A stretch of 34,065 nucleotides of DNA from a gamma proteobacterium L18. GTDB lineage: Bacteria; Pseudomonadota; Gammaproteobacteria; Pseudomonadales; Pseudomonadaceae. How positions within the stretch are numbered: position 1 is the first letter of the stretch; each line of letters opens with the position of its first letter. The position numbers were made by a program, and so were the translations under genes. Below the pieces are notes generated by a model that was not told the origin of the DNA, did no database searches, and saw only the letters and a program-made list of their open reading frames with translations. The stretch covers positions 411,585 through 445,649 of the forward strand of contig KI547167.1 of the NCBI GenBank assembly GCA_000497835.1. Direction: 5' to 3'. Of the stretch, positions 6,637 through 15,530 are shown piece after piece.

Positions 6637-9600
6637 CCGGCCGCGGCGGCGTTTCAGGCTGGTGCATCGACCACCCGGTGGCCACCCTGCTGCTCACTTT
6701 CGCCCTGGTGCTGCTGGGCTGCATCGCCTTCCCCCGCCTGCCGGTAGCGCCGTTGCCGGAGGCCGAGTTCCCGACCATTCAGGTCAGCGCCGCGCTGCCG
6801 GGCGCCAGCCCGCAGACCATGGCCTCCTCGGTGGCCACACCCCTTGAAGTGCAGTTCAGCGCCATCCCGGGCATGACCCAGATGACTTCCACCAGCGCCC
6901 TGGGCACCAGCAACCTGATCCTGCAGTTCTCCCTGGGCAAGAGCATCGACACCGCCGCCCAGGAAGTGCAGGCGGCCATCAACACCGCCGCAGGCCTGTT
7001 GCCGAAGGACATGCCCACCCTGCCCACCTGGAAAAAGGTCAACCCAGCCGACAGCCCTGTGTTGATCTACAGCATCAGCTCCTCGCAAATGCCTGGCACC
7101 GAGCTGAGCGATTACGCCGAATCCCTGCTGGCCCGGCAGATCAGCCAGATCGAGGGCGTGGGCCTGGTCAACATCACCGGCCAGCAGCGCCCGGCCATCC
7201 GCGTGCAGGCTTCGGCCGACAAGCTGGCGGCCATCGGGCTGACCCTGGCCGACGTGCGCGTGGCACTGCAGAACACCAGCCTCAACCTGGCCAAGGGCGC
7301 GCTGTACAGCGATTCCAGCGTCTCGACCTTTTCCGCCAACGACCAGTTGTTCCACCCGGCCGACTATTCCCAGGTGATCGTTTCCTATAAGGACGGTGCG
7401 CCGGTGCACCTGACAGATGTAGCCAAGGTCATCAACGGTTCGGAAAATGCCTACGTGCAAGCCTGGTCCGGCGACCAGCCCGGCCTGAACCTGGTGGTCA
7501 CTCGCCAACCGGGCGCCAACATTGTGGAAACCGTGGAGCGCGTGCAGGCGGCCATGCCTGGCCTGCAGGCGATGATGCCGGCCTCGGTCCAGGTCACCAC
7601 CCTGACCGACCGTACCCGCACCATTCGCGCCTCGCTGCACGAAGTGGAAACCACGCTGCTGATTGCCGTGCTGCTGGTGGTGGCGGTGATGGCGCTGTTC
7701 CTGCGCCAGTGGTCGGCCACGCTGATCGTGTCGAGTGTGCTGGGGGTGTCCCTGGTGGCCAGCTTCGCACTGATGTACGCGCTGGGTTTCAGCCTCAACA
7801 ACCTGACCCTGGTTGCCATCGTGGTGGCCGTCGGCTTCGTGGTCGACGACGCTATCGTCGTGGTTGAGAACATTCACCGGCACCTGGAGGCCGGCGAAGG
7901 CATGCGCGAGGCGGCCATCAAGGGCGCCGGCGAAATCGGCTTCACCGTGGTGTCGATCAGCTTCTCGCTGGTGGCTGCGTTCATTCCCCTGCTGTTCATG
8001 GGCGGGGTGGTGGGCAGGTTGTTCAAGGAGTTTGCCCTGACAGCCACCTCCACCATCCTGATCTCGGTGGTGGTGTCGCTGACCCTGGCCCCAACCCTGG
8101 CCGCCATGTTCATGCGCGCCCCGGTGCACCATGCCAACGCCAAGCCCGGCTTCGGTGAACGCCTGCTGGCAGGATACGAACGCTACCTGCGCAAGGCCTT
8201 GGCGCATCAACGGCTGATGCTGGGTATTTTCGGGCTGTCGGTAGGGTTGGCGATCTGCGGCTACGTGTTCATTCCCAAAGGCTTCTTCCCCATCCAGGAC
8301 ACCGGTTTCGTGCTGGGCACCACCGAGGCCGCCGCCGATGTGTCCTACCCGGACATGATCGCCAAGCACAAGGAACTGGCGAAGATCGTCGGCGCCGACC
8401 CCGCCGTGCAGGCCTTCTCCCATTCGGTAGGGGTCACCGGCAGCAACCAGACCATCGCCAACGGCCGCTTCTGGATAGCCCTCAAGGACCGGGGCGAGCG
8501 CGATGTGTCCGCCAGCGAGTTCATCGACCGCCTGCGGCCGAAACTGGCCAAGGTGCCGGGCATCGTCCTGTACCTGCGTGCCGGGCAGGACATCAACCTC
8601 AGCTCCGGCCCCAGCCGCGCCCAGTACCAGTACGTCCTTAAAAGCAACGACGGCCCCACGCTTAATCTCTGGGCCCAGCGCCTCACCGAAAAGCTGCGCT
8701 CGCTGCCGGCCTTCCGCGACCTGTCCAACGACCTGCAACTGGGCGGCAGCATCACCCACGTCAGCATCGACCGCAGCGCCGCCGCGCGCTTCGGTCTCAG
8801 CGCCGCCGATGTCGACCAGGCCCTGTACGATGCCTTCGGCCAGCGTCAGGTCAACGAGTTCCAGACCGAAACCAACCAGTACAAGGTGGTACTGGAACTG
8901 GACGCCGCCCAGCGCGGCAAGGCCGAAAGCCTCAACTTCTTCTACCTGCGCTCGCCGCTGACCAATGAGATGGTCCCGCTGTCGGCGCTGGCGCGGGTCG
9001 ACGCGCCCACCATCGGCCCGCTGTCCATCGCCCATGACGGCATGTTCCCGGCCGCCAACCTGTCGTTCAACCTGGCACCGGGCGTGGCCTTGGGCGACGC
9101 GGTGCAAATCCTCAACCGCGCCCAGAGCGAGATCGGCATGCCGGCGTCCATCACCGGCAACTTCCAAGGCGCGGCCCAGGCGTTCCAGAGCTCGCTGGCC
9201 AGCCAGCCGTGGCTGATCCTGGCGGCGCTGGTGGCGGTTTACATCATTCTGGGTGTGCTATACGAAAGCTTCGTGCACCCGCTGACCATCATTTCCACCC
9301 TGCCCTCGGCCGGCCTGGGGGCGCTGATCATGCTGTGGCTGTGCGGCCAGGACTTCTCGATCATGGCGCTGATCGGCCTGGTGTTGCTGATCGGCATCGT
9401 CAAGAAGAACGGCATCCTGATGGTCGACTTCGCCCTGGAGGCGCAGCGGCACGAGGGGCTCTCCCCCCAGGACGCAATCTTCAAGGCCTGCATTACCCGG
9501 TTCCGCCCCATCATCATGACCACCCTGGCCGCGTTGCTGGGCGCCCTGCCGCTGATGTTCGGCTTCGGTGCCGGTGCCGAGTTGCGCCAGCCGCTGGGCA

Positions 9601-9734
9601 TGGCCGTGGTCGGCGGCCTGCTGGTGAGCCAGGCACTGACACTGTTCACCACCCCAGTCATATACTTGCAACTGGAGCGGCTGTTCCACCGGCGCCAGGC
9701 GGCACCCGCCCCGGCGCTGTCGGCCGGCCAATGA
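6633..9734 (+). CDS. RND multidrug efflux transporter (HAE1 family, MdtB/MdtC-like)
   Basis: An inner-membrane proton-driven pump that exports drugs or other amphiphiles from the periplasm and membrane. The 1033 residues match the family length. The proton-relay aspartates D405-D406 are intact in GFVVDDAIVVVEN, and Lys924 in IGIVKKNGILMVDF is also present. The first membrane helix begins at DHPVATLLLTFALVLLG. The sequence is closer in style to MdtB/C and MuxB/C, pumps that act as heteromers, than to AcrB. Only one pump gene is present, so it probably forms a homotrimer. No outer-membrane factor gene lies nearby, and a TolC/OprM-type channel encoded elsewhere would be needed. The substrate cannot be predicted. 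Confidence 0.94.
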   Translation: MTGRGGVSGWCIDHPVATLLLTFALVLLGCIAFPRLPVAPLPEAEFPTIQVSAALPGASPQTMASSVATPLEVQFSAIPGMTQMTSTSALGTSNLILQFSLGKSIDTAAQEVQAAINTAAGLLPKDMPTLPTWKKVNPADSPVLIYSISSSQMPGTELSDYAESLLARQISQIEGVGLVNITGQQRPAIRVQASADKLAAIGLTLADVRVALQNTSLNLAKGALYSDSSVSTFSANDQLFHPADYSQVIVSYKDGAPVHLTDVAKVINGSENAYVQAWSGDQPGLNLVVTRQPGANIVETVERVQAAMPGLQAMMPASVQVTTLTDRTRTIRASLHEVETTLLIAVLLVVAVMALFLRQWSATLIVSSVLGVSLVASFALMYALGFSLNNLTLVAIVVAVGFVVDDAIVVVENIHRHLEAGEGMREAAIKGAGEIGFTVVSISFSLVAAFIPLLFMGGVVGRLFKEFALTATSTILISVVVSLTLAPTLAAMFMRAPVHHANAKPGFGERLLAGYERYLRKALAHQRLMLGIFGLSVGLAICGYVFIPKGFFPIQDTGFVLGTTEAAADVSYPDMIAKHKELAKIVGADPAVQAFSHSVGVTGSNQTIANGRFWIALKDRGERDVSASEFIDRLRPKLAKVPGIVLYLRAGQDINLSSGPSRAQYQYVLKSNDGPTLNLWAQRLTEKLRSLPAFRDLSNDLQLGGSITHVSIDRSAAARFGLSAADVDQALYDAFGQRQVNEFQTETNQYKVVLELDAAQRGKAESLNFFYLRSPLTNEMVPLSALARVDAPTIGPLSIAHDGMFPAANLSFNLAPGVALGDAVQILNRAQSEIGMPASITGNFQGAAQAFQSSLASQPWLILAALVAVYIILGVLYESFVHPLTIISTLPSAGLGALIMLWLCGQDFSIMALIGLVLLIGIVKKNGILMVDFALEAQRHEGLSPQDAIFKACITRFRPIIMTTLAALLGALPLMFGFGAGAELRQPLGMAVVGGLLVSQALTLFTTPVIYLQLERLFHRRQAAPAPALSAGQ

Positions 9735-9743
9735 GAGCGGACC

Positions 9744-10421
9744 ATGCGTATCCTGATTATCGAAGACGAAGAAAAAACCGCCGACTACCTGTACCGGGGC
9801 CTGACCGAACAAGGTTTTACCGTGGACCTGGCGCCTGACGGCATCGAAGGCCTGCACCTTGCGCTGGAAAGCGATTACGCGGTGATTGTCCTCGACGTGA
9901 TGCTGCCCGGCCTGGACGGTTATGGGGTGCTGCGCGCCCTGCGTGCGCGCAAGCAGACGCCGGTGATCATGCTGACCGCCCGCGAGCGTGTGGAAGACCG
10001 CATTCGCGGCCTGCGCGAAGGCGCCGACGATTACCTGGGCAAGCCCTTCTCGTTCCTGGAACTGGTGGCCCGCCTGCAGGCGCTAACCCGCCGCAGCAGC
10101 GGCCACGAGCCGGTGCAGATCAGTGTGGCTGACCTGTGGATAGACCTGATCAGCCGCAAGGCCAGCCGTGGTGGGCAGCGCCTGGACCTGACGGCCAAGG
10201 AGTTTTCACTGCTCAGCGTACTGGCGCGCCGTCAGGGCGAGATTCTGTCCAAGACAGCCATCGCCGAGATGGTCTGGGACATCAACTTCGACAGCGACGC
10301 CAACGTGGTGGAAGTCGCGATCAAGCGCCTGCGCGCCAAGCTGGACGGGCCTTTCGAGGAAAAACTGCTGCACACCATCCGTGGCATGGGTTACGTGCTG
10401 GAAAGCCGTCGTGAGTACTAA
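9744..10421 (+). CDS. OmpR/CopR-type response regulator
   Basis: A DNA-binding regulator phosphorylated by the kinase encoded next. The 225 residues contain a receiver domain (1-115) with acidic Asp8/Glu9, phospho-acceptor Asp51 in VLDVML, Thr78 and Lys100. A winged-helix domain (about 128-222) follows, with the family signature LTAKEFSLLSVLARR. It resembles the heavy-metal branch (CopR, CusR, IrlR). GAGCGGA precedes the ATG, 9 bp after the pump gene. Placement inside the efflux operon suggests it controls the pump. The signal could be a metal, but the pump looks like a drug-type RND, so the inducer is open. Confidence 0.94.
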   Translation: MRILIIEDEEKTADYLYRGLTEQGFTVDLAPDGIEGLHLALESDYAVIVLDVMLPGLDGYGVLRALRARKQTPVIMLTARERVEDRIRGLREGADDYLGKPFSFLELVARLQALTRRSSGHEPVQISVADLWIDLISRKASRGGQRLDLTAKEFSLLSVLARRQGEILSKTAIAEMVWDINFDSDANVVEVAIKRLRAKLDGPFEEKLLHTIRGMGYVLESRREY

Positions 10422-11775
10422 CTCCATTGCTGTGCGTCTGAGCGCACTGTTTACGTTGGTGGCCTTAGTGATCTTCCTTTTGATCGGCTGGGCGTTGTAT
10501 CGCCAGGTCGACAAAAGCCTGGGCCTGTTGCCAGAGGCTGAACTGGATGCTCGCTACAGCGTGCTCGAATCGGTGCTGACCCGCGATGGCTCGCCCGAGC
10601 GCTGGGCCAAGATCGTCGCCAAGCTCAAGCTGTTGGAAGAAGAAGACCAGCGGCTGCATTTCTGGGTGGTCAGTGGCGATCCCGCCTTCGAATACGGCCA
10701 CCCCAACCAGCAGGTACGCGACTTTGCCCAAGGCAAGCCGGGCAAGCGCGACCTGGCACTGGCCGAGCACACCTACCCGCTCAAGGTGCTGGTCAACGCC
10801 CTGCCCGCCGTGGACAAGCGCCCGCCACTACGTTTCATGGCCGGCATCGAGACCGATACCTTCTCGCAAACCCAGCACACGTTGCTGATCGCGCTGATCA
10901 GTTTCGCTGCCCTGGGCGTGGTGCTGGCATCGGCGCTGGGTTATTGGGTGGCACGCGTGGGGCTGCGCCCGCTGGTGAGCTTGTCGCGCGAGGCGCAGAA
11001 ACTGGCGCCACCGCGCCTGTCCGGGCGCCTGCAGTTGTCGCCGCTGCCACCGGAACTGAGTGAATTCGTGCAGGCCTTCAATTCATCGCTGGAGCGGGTG
11101 GACCAGGCCTATTCGCGCCTGGAAGCCTTCAACGCCGACGTCGCCCATGAATTGCGCTCGCCGCTGACCAACCTCATCGGTCAGACCCAGGTCGCCCTGA
11201 CGCGAGGCCGCTCGGCCGAGCATTACTTCGAAGTGCTGCAGTCCAACCTGGAAGAACTGGAGCGCCTGCGCAGCATCATCAACGACATGCTGTTCCTGGC
11301 CAGCGCCGACCAGGGCAACAAGGCCACGCAACTGACGGCCAGCTCCCTGGCCGAGGAAGTGGCCACCACGGTCGAATACCTGGATTTCATCCTTGAGGAT
11401 GCGCAGATCAGCGTACACGTGAGCGGCGATGCCCAGGTGCATATCGAGCGTGCGCACTTGCGCAGGGCACTGATCAATCTGCTGAGCAATGCCGTGCAGC
11501 ACACCTCACCCGGTCAGCAGATCGCAGTGCGCATCGCGCCGCACGATCAGCAGGTGGACATCGAAGTCAGCAACCCTGGCCCGCAAATCGACGCCGAGCA
11601 CCTGCCCAAACTGTTCGAGCGCTTTTACCGAGTGGATGCCTCGCGCAGCAACAGCGGCGGCAACCACGGCCTGGGGCTGGCCATCGTCAAGGCCATCGCC
11701 CTGATGCATGGCGGCAGCGTTTTCGTGCGCAGCCAGGACGGCGCCAACACCTTCGGCATCAGTCTTCCCGCCTGA
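10411..11775 (+). CDS. Heavy-metal-type sensor histidine kinase
   Basis: The membrane kinase partner of the preceding regulator. The GTG at 10411 was chosen because GGAAAG lies just upstream and gives an 11-base overlap with the regulator gene, and because the first helix then starts near residue 8. The 454 residues have TM1 (about 8-30), a periplasmic sensor loop (about 31-155), TM2 (about 157-180), HAMP, the phospho-acceptor His246 in DVAHELRSPLTN, an N-box (Asn356/Asn360), an F-box FERFYR and a G2 box GLGLAIVK. All kinase motifs are intact. Architecture matches CopS/CusS/IrlS. No metal-ligand-rich cluster of His or Cys stands out in the periplasmic loop, so metal sensing is not shown. Confidence 0.92.
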   Translation: MSTNSIAVRLSALFTLVALVIFLLIGWALYRQVDKSLGLLPEAELDARYSVLESVLTRDGSPERWAKIVAKLKLLEEEDQRLHFWVVSGDPAFEYGHPNQQVRDFAQGKPGKRDLALAEHTYPLKVLVNALPAVDKRPPLRFMAGIETDTFSQTQHTLLIALISFAALGVVLASALGYWVARVGLRPLVSLSREAQKLAPPRLSGRLQLSPLPPELSEFVQAFNSSLERVDQAYSRLEAFNADVAHELRSPLTNLIGQTQVALTRGRSAEHYFEVLQSNLEELERLRSIINDMLFLASADQGNKATQLTASSLAEEVATTVEYLDFILEDAQISVHVSGDAQVHIERAHLRRALINLLSNAVQHTSPGQQIAVRIAPHDQQVDIEVSNPGPQIDAEHLPKLFERFYRVDASRSNSGGNHGLGLAIVKAIALMHGGSVFVRSQDGANTFGISLPA

Positions 11776-11820
11776 GCCTTTGCCACTGTTACAAGTTTTG
11801 TAAAGGCTCTTATCTTTATT
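11774..11820 (+). terminator. Candidate terminator of the efflux/two-component operon
   Basis: GAGCCTTT (11774-11781) pairs with AAAGGCTC (11802-11809). Inside it a second arm, TTACAA/TTGTAA (11789-11803), can also pair. A T-rich tail (TTATCTTTATTTT) follows. The left arm overlaps the kinase stop codon. The stem is AT-rich, so strength is uncertain. Confidence 0.5.
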
Positions 11821-11825
11821 TTCAC

Positions 11826-11854
11826 TTGTTCAGTGGCCCCTCGCTTTATATATT
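11826..11854 (+). promoter_or_regulatory. Sigma-70-type promoter of the small exported protein
   Basis: TTGTTC (11826-11831), 17 bp, TATATT (11849-11854). Spacing is ideal and both hexamers are close to consensus. It lies 45 bp before the ATG at 11899. Confidence 0.6.
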
Positions 11855-11898
11855 GGCCCCACACCAACGAACTTGCAGACGCAAGAAGGCTTTCCAAA

Positions 11899-12123
11899 AT
11901 GTCCAAATCATTGGGTATTGCCGGCGCTATTATTCTGTCTTCCTTAATGTTGTCCCCACTGGCCATGGCAGAAGAATCGCCGGCATTCGTGGCGCGGAAC
12001 GAGGCTGTTCAAGCCAACTTCGAACAGCATCAGGAAGCGGTGGCGCTCAAGGCCCAGCAACATCAGAATATTCAGCAGGCGCAGGCTGTGAAGCCGCAAA
12101 GCAGTGACGCCAAGGACAGCTGA
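11899..12123 (+). CDS. Tiny exported Gln/Ala-rich protein of unknown function
   Basis: 74 residues. Residues 1-24 (MSKSLGIAGAIILSSLMLSP then LAMA) form a signal peptide with an AMA cleavage site. The mature 50 residues are polar, rich in Gln, Ala and Glu (QANFEQHQEAVALKAQQHQN), have no cysteine, and would probably form one helix or stay disordered in the periplasm. AAGAAGG stands before this ATG, which decides it over an upstream in-frame ATG at 11833 without a ribosome site. The gene has its own strong-looking promoter and terminator, so it is a separate transcription unit. I recognise no family. Confidence 0.75.
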   Translation: MSKSLGIAGAIILSSLMLSPLAMAEESPAFVARNEAVQANFEQHQEAVALKAQQHQNIQQAQAVKPQSSDAKDS

Positions 12124-12187
12124 AATTGGAAATGAACCCCTTTCCCTCGACGTTGCTTAGATGATGGTTGTCCGAGCGATTGATCTT

Positions 12188-12216
12188 AAAGCCGCTGCTT
12201 TCAGCGGCTTTTTTTT
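12188..12216 (+). terminator. Rho-independent terminator after the small exported protein gene
   Basis: AAGCCGCTG-CTTT-CAGCGGCTT followed by a run of eight T. A classical strong terminator. Confidence 0.9.
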
Positions 12217-12277
12217 GCGTGATGAAAATACAGAGTTACACGCGATTTTACTCACAATAAAAAACTGAGCTGATGAA

Positions 12278-12285
12278 AATAACAA
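12278..12285 (+). promoter_or_regulatory. AAnAAnAA (Hfq/Crc-type) motif in the porin leader
   Basis: AATAACAA fits the CA-motif AAnAAnAA bound by Hfq with Crc in pseudomonads. A second A-rich match (AATAAAAA) starts near 12256. It is 40 nt upstream of the chosen GTG, farther than usual for direct block of translation. Confidence 0.35.
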
Positions 12286-12326
12286 CTGCCAAAGTTAAAA
12301 AACATTTACCAAGGAGTTTAAATACT

Positions 12327-13679
12327 GTGAAATCGACCTTCCGCTTCAGCCCTTTGTTCGTTGCATTGGCTGCAACGATGTCCGCAGGCGCCTATGCTGA
12401 TGACAGCACCACTGCTGCAGCCAGCAAGGATGGCTTCATCGACGGTTCCACCCTGACCCTGGACCTCAAGAACTACTATTTCAGTCACCGTCGCCACAAC
12501 GGTGAAAATAACAGTGTCGAATGGGGTCAAGGTTTCACCGGGATCTTCGAATCGGGCTTCACTCAAGGCACGGTAGGCTTCGGTCTGGACGTAAACGCCA
12601 TGCTGGGCCTGAAATTGGATGGCGGTGGCGGCACCGGCGGCTCCAGCATCCTGCCGACCAGCCGTGCCACCAAAGCCGGCAACCTCTACGGCGATGCACC
12701 GGATTCGTTTTCTTCGGCGGGCGGCGCGGTGAAGATGCGTGCCTTTGGCACCGTGATCAAGGCGGGTGACATCTTTCTGAACAATCCGGTGATTGCCGGT
12801 GGCAGCACGCGGATGCTGCCGATGACGTTCCGAGGCGTCGAGGCCACCAACACCAGCTTTGATCACCTCACCCTCGATGCCGGCCGCGTCAGCTTCGACA
12901 AACTGTTCAACCAGAGCGGCAATAACCGGATCGGCACCTACTATGGCGCCTCGCCCACCGGCGAGGAAAGCAAACACCTGGATTGGGCAGGTGCCACCTA
13001 CACCGGCATTCCAGGCGTAACCACCAACCTGTTTGCCTCGCAGCTCAAAGACATCTGGAACCAGTACTACTACGACCTGGACTACACCTACGCGGTCAAC
13101 GACCTGGTCAGCCTGAACCCAGGCTTTCACTACTACCGCACCACCAGCAGCGGCCGGGAGTTGTTTGGCACGATCGACAACAACACCTTCAGCTTCCACC
13201 TGGGCGTCACAGTCGGCCACCAGACCGTCACCGCGTCGATGCAGAAGGTCAACGGCAATACCCCGTTCGACTATATCCAGGACGGCGACAGCATCTTCCT
13301 CGACAACTCGCAACAATGGTCGGACTTCAACGCCCCCGGGGAAAAATCCTGGAAGCTGGCCTACCAGTATGACTTCGTAGGTTGGGGCCTGCCTGGCCTG
13401 ACTTCAGCCATTTCGTACACACGCGGCACCGCCGATCTGACCAAGGCCACCCAGGCAAGCGATTCGGGCTATCAGAGCTACTACAACGCCGATGGCAAGG
13501 ACGCAATGCACTGGGAGCGTGACGTCGACCTCAAATACGTGGTGCAACAAGGCCCGGCGAAAAACCTGGGTGTGCGCCTGCGCTGGTCGACCAACCGTAA
13601 CAACAATGGCTACAGCTCCGTGGACAGCAACTCGGACGAATACCGCGTCATCGTCGACTACCCGATCAATATCTTCTAA
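12327..13679 (+). CDS. OprD-family outer-membrane porin
   Basis: A substrate-selective 18-strand outer-membrane channel for small nutrients. The GTG at 12327 was chosen because AAGGAG lies ten bases upstream and the signal peptide [20 protein letters not shown] then GAYA begins there. An ATG at 12273 without ribosome site would add 18 basic residues. The 450 residues match the family length. Family traits seen are [19 protein letters not shown] at the mature N terminus, [20 protein letters not shown], an alternating aromatic strand pattern, and a C-terminal strand ending in Phe (VDYPINIF). The substrate is unknown; OprD relatives take basic amino acids or aromatic or carboxylic acids. It has its own terminator. 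Confidence 0.92.
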   Translation: MKSTFRFSPLFVALAATMSAGAYADDSTTAAASKDGFIDGSTLTLDLKNYYFSHRRHNGENNSVEWGQGFTGIFESGFTQGTVGFGLDVNAMLGLKLDGGGGTGGSSILPTSRATKAGNLYGDAPDSFSSAGGAVKMRAFGTVIKAGDIFLNNPVIAGGSTRMLPMTFRGVEATNTSFDHLTLDAGRVSFDKLFNQSGNNRIGTYYGASPTGEESKHLDWAGATYTGIPGVTTNLFASQLKDIWNQYYYDLDYTYAVNDLVSLNPGFHYYRTTSSGRELFGTIDNNTFSFHLGVTVGHQTVTASMQKVNGNTPFDYIQDGDSIFLDNSQQWSDFNAPGEKSWKLAYQYDFVGWGLPGLTSAISYTRGTADLTKATQASDSGYQSYYNADGKDAMHWERDVDLKYVVQQGPAKNLGVRLRWSTNRNNNGYSSVDSNSDEYRVIVDYPINIF

Positions 13680-13696
13680 CTCAAACGTTTGTATGC

Positions 13697-13730
13697 AAAA
13701 AAACCGGCACTTGATGCCGGTTTTTTATTT
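13697..13730 (+). terminator. Rho-independent terminator of the porin gene
   Basis: CCGGCA (13704-13709) pairs with TGCCGG (13715-13720), extended by A/T pairs, followed by TTTTTTATTT. The flanking A-run makes it usable in both directions. Confidence 0.88.
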
Positions 13731-13774
13731 GCCTTCTAACCTTCGGAAACGCTTGAGAAATCAGGAAAATAGTC

Positions 13775-13788
13775 TGACCAATCGGTCA
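13775..13788. promoter_or_regulatory. Palindrome TGACC-AATC-GGTCA, candidate operator
   Basis: Perfect 5-bp arms about 170 bp before the diguanylate cyclase start. The form resembles TetR-family operators. No regulator gene of that kind is in the window. Confidence 0.4.
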
Positions 13789-13953
13789 AGCCGTTCATCT
13801 GGCAAAATGCCATCACCCTCCCGGGCGGGTTGTCCGCTCTGATACACGCCCCTAGAATGTCGCCGCCTTGCGCGCCCCACGCCCCGTCCCGCCTGCCTTT
13901 CAGCCCGGCAGCGCGTGTGCCCGTGGCGACAATAATGATCAGAGCTCGCCAAC

Positions 13954-15456
13954 TTGCGCCCTTCCCACTCCACTACACGGCATCAGTCTCGTGCAACCCA
14001 ACGGTACCTCAATACCGGCTGTGCACTGACCATTCTGGCCATCATCGCGATCGTCACGTTCCTGCTTGCGCGCGAACATGCCAGCGCCGAACGGGATGCG
14101 GCGCGGGCGGCAAACAATATCGTGCAACTGATCAACGCCGATGTGCAGCGCAACGTGGATCTCTACGACATGTCGCTGGAAGGGCTGATCGAGGCCTCCC
14201 AGCATCCTGATTACCAGCGCATGCCCAATAGCCTGCGCCACCGCATGCTGTTCAACGGCATCATCACCGGCCCCTACCGCGGTGACATTCTGTGGCTGGG
14301 GCCCCAGGGGGATATCGTCGCCGACTCGCGTGCCTACCCACCCCGCAAGGGCAACTTCAGTGACCGGCCCAGTTTCCAGCGATTGCGCGACCACCCGGAC
14401 GCCGGCCTGGTCATCAGCGACCCGTTCCAGGACCGCATCGGCGACCTGGGCTGGTGCATCAGCTTCGCCCGGCGTATCTCCTCGCCCACTGGCGAGTTCC
14501 TGGGCGTGGCGTCGGGCGCCCTGCGCCTGGCGTACTTCGCCGAGCTGTTCAAGGGCCTGGCGATTGGCAAGGACAGCAGCGTCAACCTGATCAGCGAACA
14601 GGGGCTGTTCCTGGCCCGCGAGCCGGAGTTGGGTGGGCAGAATCTGATCGGCCAGGACTTCAGCCAGCGGCCCAACTTCGTGCGCATCGTGCGCGAAGGC
14701 AGTGGCAGCTTTGTCGGCATCTCCAGCCTGGACCACAAAGAGCGCCTGTACATCTTCGCCAAGGCCGGCAAGCTGCCGCTGATCGTGATCGTCGCCCTGT
14801 CCACGGACGAGGTCTACGCCCCCTGGCGGCGCACCGCCATTGTGGTCGGCATTGCCACCGCCCTGCTGTGCATGGCCCTGTTGTGGCTATGCCTGATGAT
14901 GGGCCGCGAATTGCGCCGGCGCCTCAGCGCCGAGCGCGAACTGGCCACCTTGGCCGCCACCGACAGCCTCACCGGCCTGGCCAACCGCCGCAGCCTGGAC
15001 CGGGCCCTGCGTACCGAGTGGGCGCGTTCGCAGCGTAACGGCAAGCCGTTGTCGGTACTGATGATCGACGTCGATCACTTCAAGGCCTTCAATGAACGCC
15101 ATGGACATGCCGGTGGCGATGAAGCCCTGCGTCGCGTGGCCAGGGTCATTGATGGATGCGTGCGGCGCCCGGCCGATTTGTCGGCGCGCTATGGCGGTGA
15201 GGAATTCATGGTGGTGCTGGCCGAGACTGACATCAACGGCGCCTTGATCATTGCCGAAAGCATCCGCAACGCCATCGAACGTCAGGCGCCATTTGGTGAC
15301 GATGAGCAGGCGGTGACTGTGAGCATTGGCGTGGGCACGCGACGCTCGCGTTCGGGTACCCGGCTTGAGGACTTGCTGGCGGCGGCGGATACGGCGCTGT
15401 ACCAGGCCAAGGACAGTGGTCGCAATCAGGTGGGGTTTTGCGAAAAGGCGGCGTAG
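13954..15456 (+). CDS. Membrane diguanylate cyclase (GGDEF) with periplasmic sensor domain
   Basis: Makes cyclic di-GMP from two GTP, promoting the sessile state. TTG at 13954 is the only usable start: a stop codon lies 18 bases upstream and no ATG or GTG follows for about 70 codons. The 500 residues have TM1 (about 22-40), a periplasmic PAS/dCache-like sensor region (about 41-290), TM2 (about 294-316) and a GGDEF domain (about 330-495). The active site is GGEEF (414-418), expected to be functional. RPAD (405-408) sits exactly five residues before it, the usual place of the RxxD product-inhibition site. The C terminus ends at a bidirectional terminator. The sensed ligand is unknown. Confidence 0.92.
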   Translation: MRPSHSTTRHQSRATQRYLNTGCALTILAIIAIVTFLLAREHASAERDAARAANNIVQLINADVQRNVDLYDMSLEGLIEASQHPDYQRMPNSLRHRMLFNGIITGPYRGDILWLGPQGDIVADSRAYPPRKGNFSDRPSFQRLRDHPDAGLVISDPFQDRIGDLGWCISFARRISSPTGEFLGVASGALRLAYFAELFKGLAIGKDSSVNLISEQGLFLAREPELGGQNLIGQDFSQRPNFVRIVREGSGSFVGISSLDHKERLYIFAKAGKLPLIVIVALSTDEVYAPWRRTAIVVGIATALLCMALLWLCLMMGRELRRRLSAERELATLAATDSLTGLANRRSLDRALRTEWARSQRNGKPLSVLMIDVDHFKAFNERHGHAGGDEALRRVARVIDGCVRRPADLSARYGGEEFMVVLAETDINGALIIAESIRNAIERQAPFGDDEQAVTVSIGVGTRRSRSGTRLEDLLAAADTALYQAKDSGRNQVGFCEKAA

Positions 15457-15484
15457 CCGATGACCCGTCGCGATAGGCCGCATG

Positions 15485-15513
15485 CAAAAACGCCGGCGTG
15501 CGCCGGCGTTTTG
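15485..15513. terminator. Bidirectional terminator between convergent genes
   Basis: AAAACGCCGGCG and CGCCGGCGTTTT flank a very short loop. An A-run on the left and a T-run on the right allow termination of both the diguanylate cyclase (plus) and the DUF2383 gene (minus). Confidence 0.85.
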
Positions 15514-15530
15514 CTGACTGACCGAAGGCC

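Noticed and set aside
6654..9167. Very long open frame (837 codons) antisense to the RND pump gene
   Set aside because: It mirrors the pump gene codon for codon in a high-GC genome. The pump has all family motifs, and the antisense product is low-complexity His/Gly/Gln-rich sequence without a domain.
13830..14210. Plus-strand open frame overlapping the start of the diguanylate cyclase gene
   Set aside because: Pro/Cys/Arg-rich translation with no domain. The cyclase frame has a membrane helix and sensor sequence in the same place.
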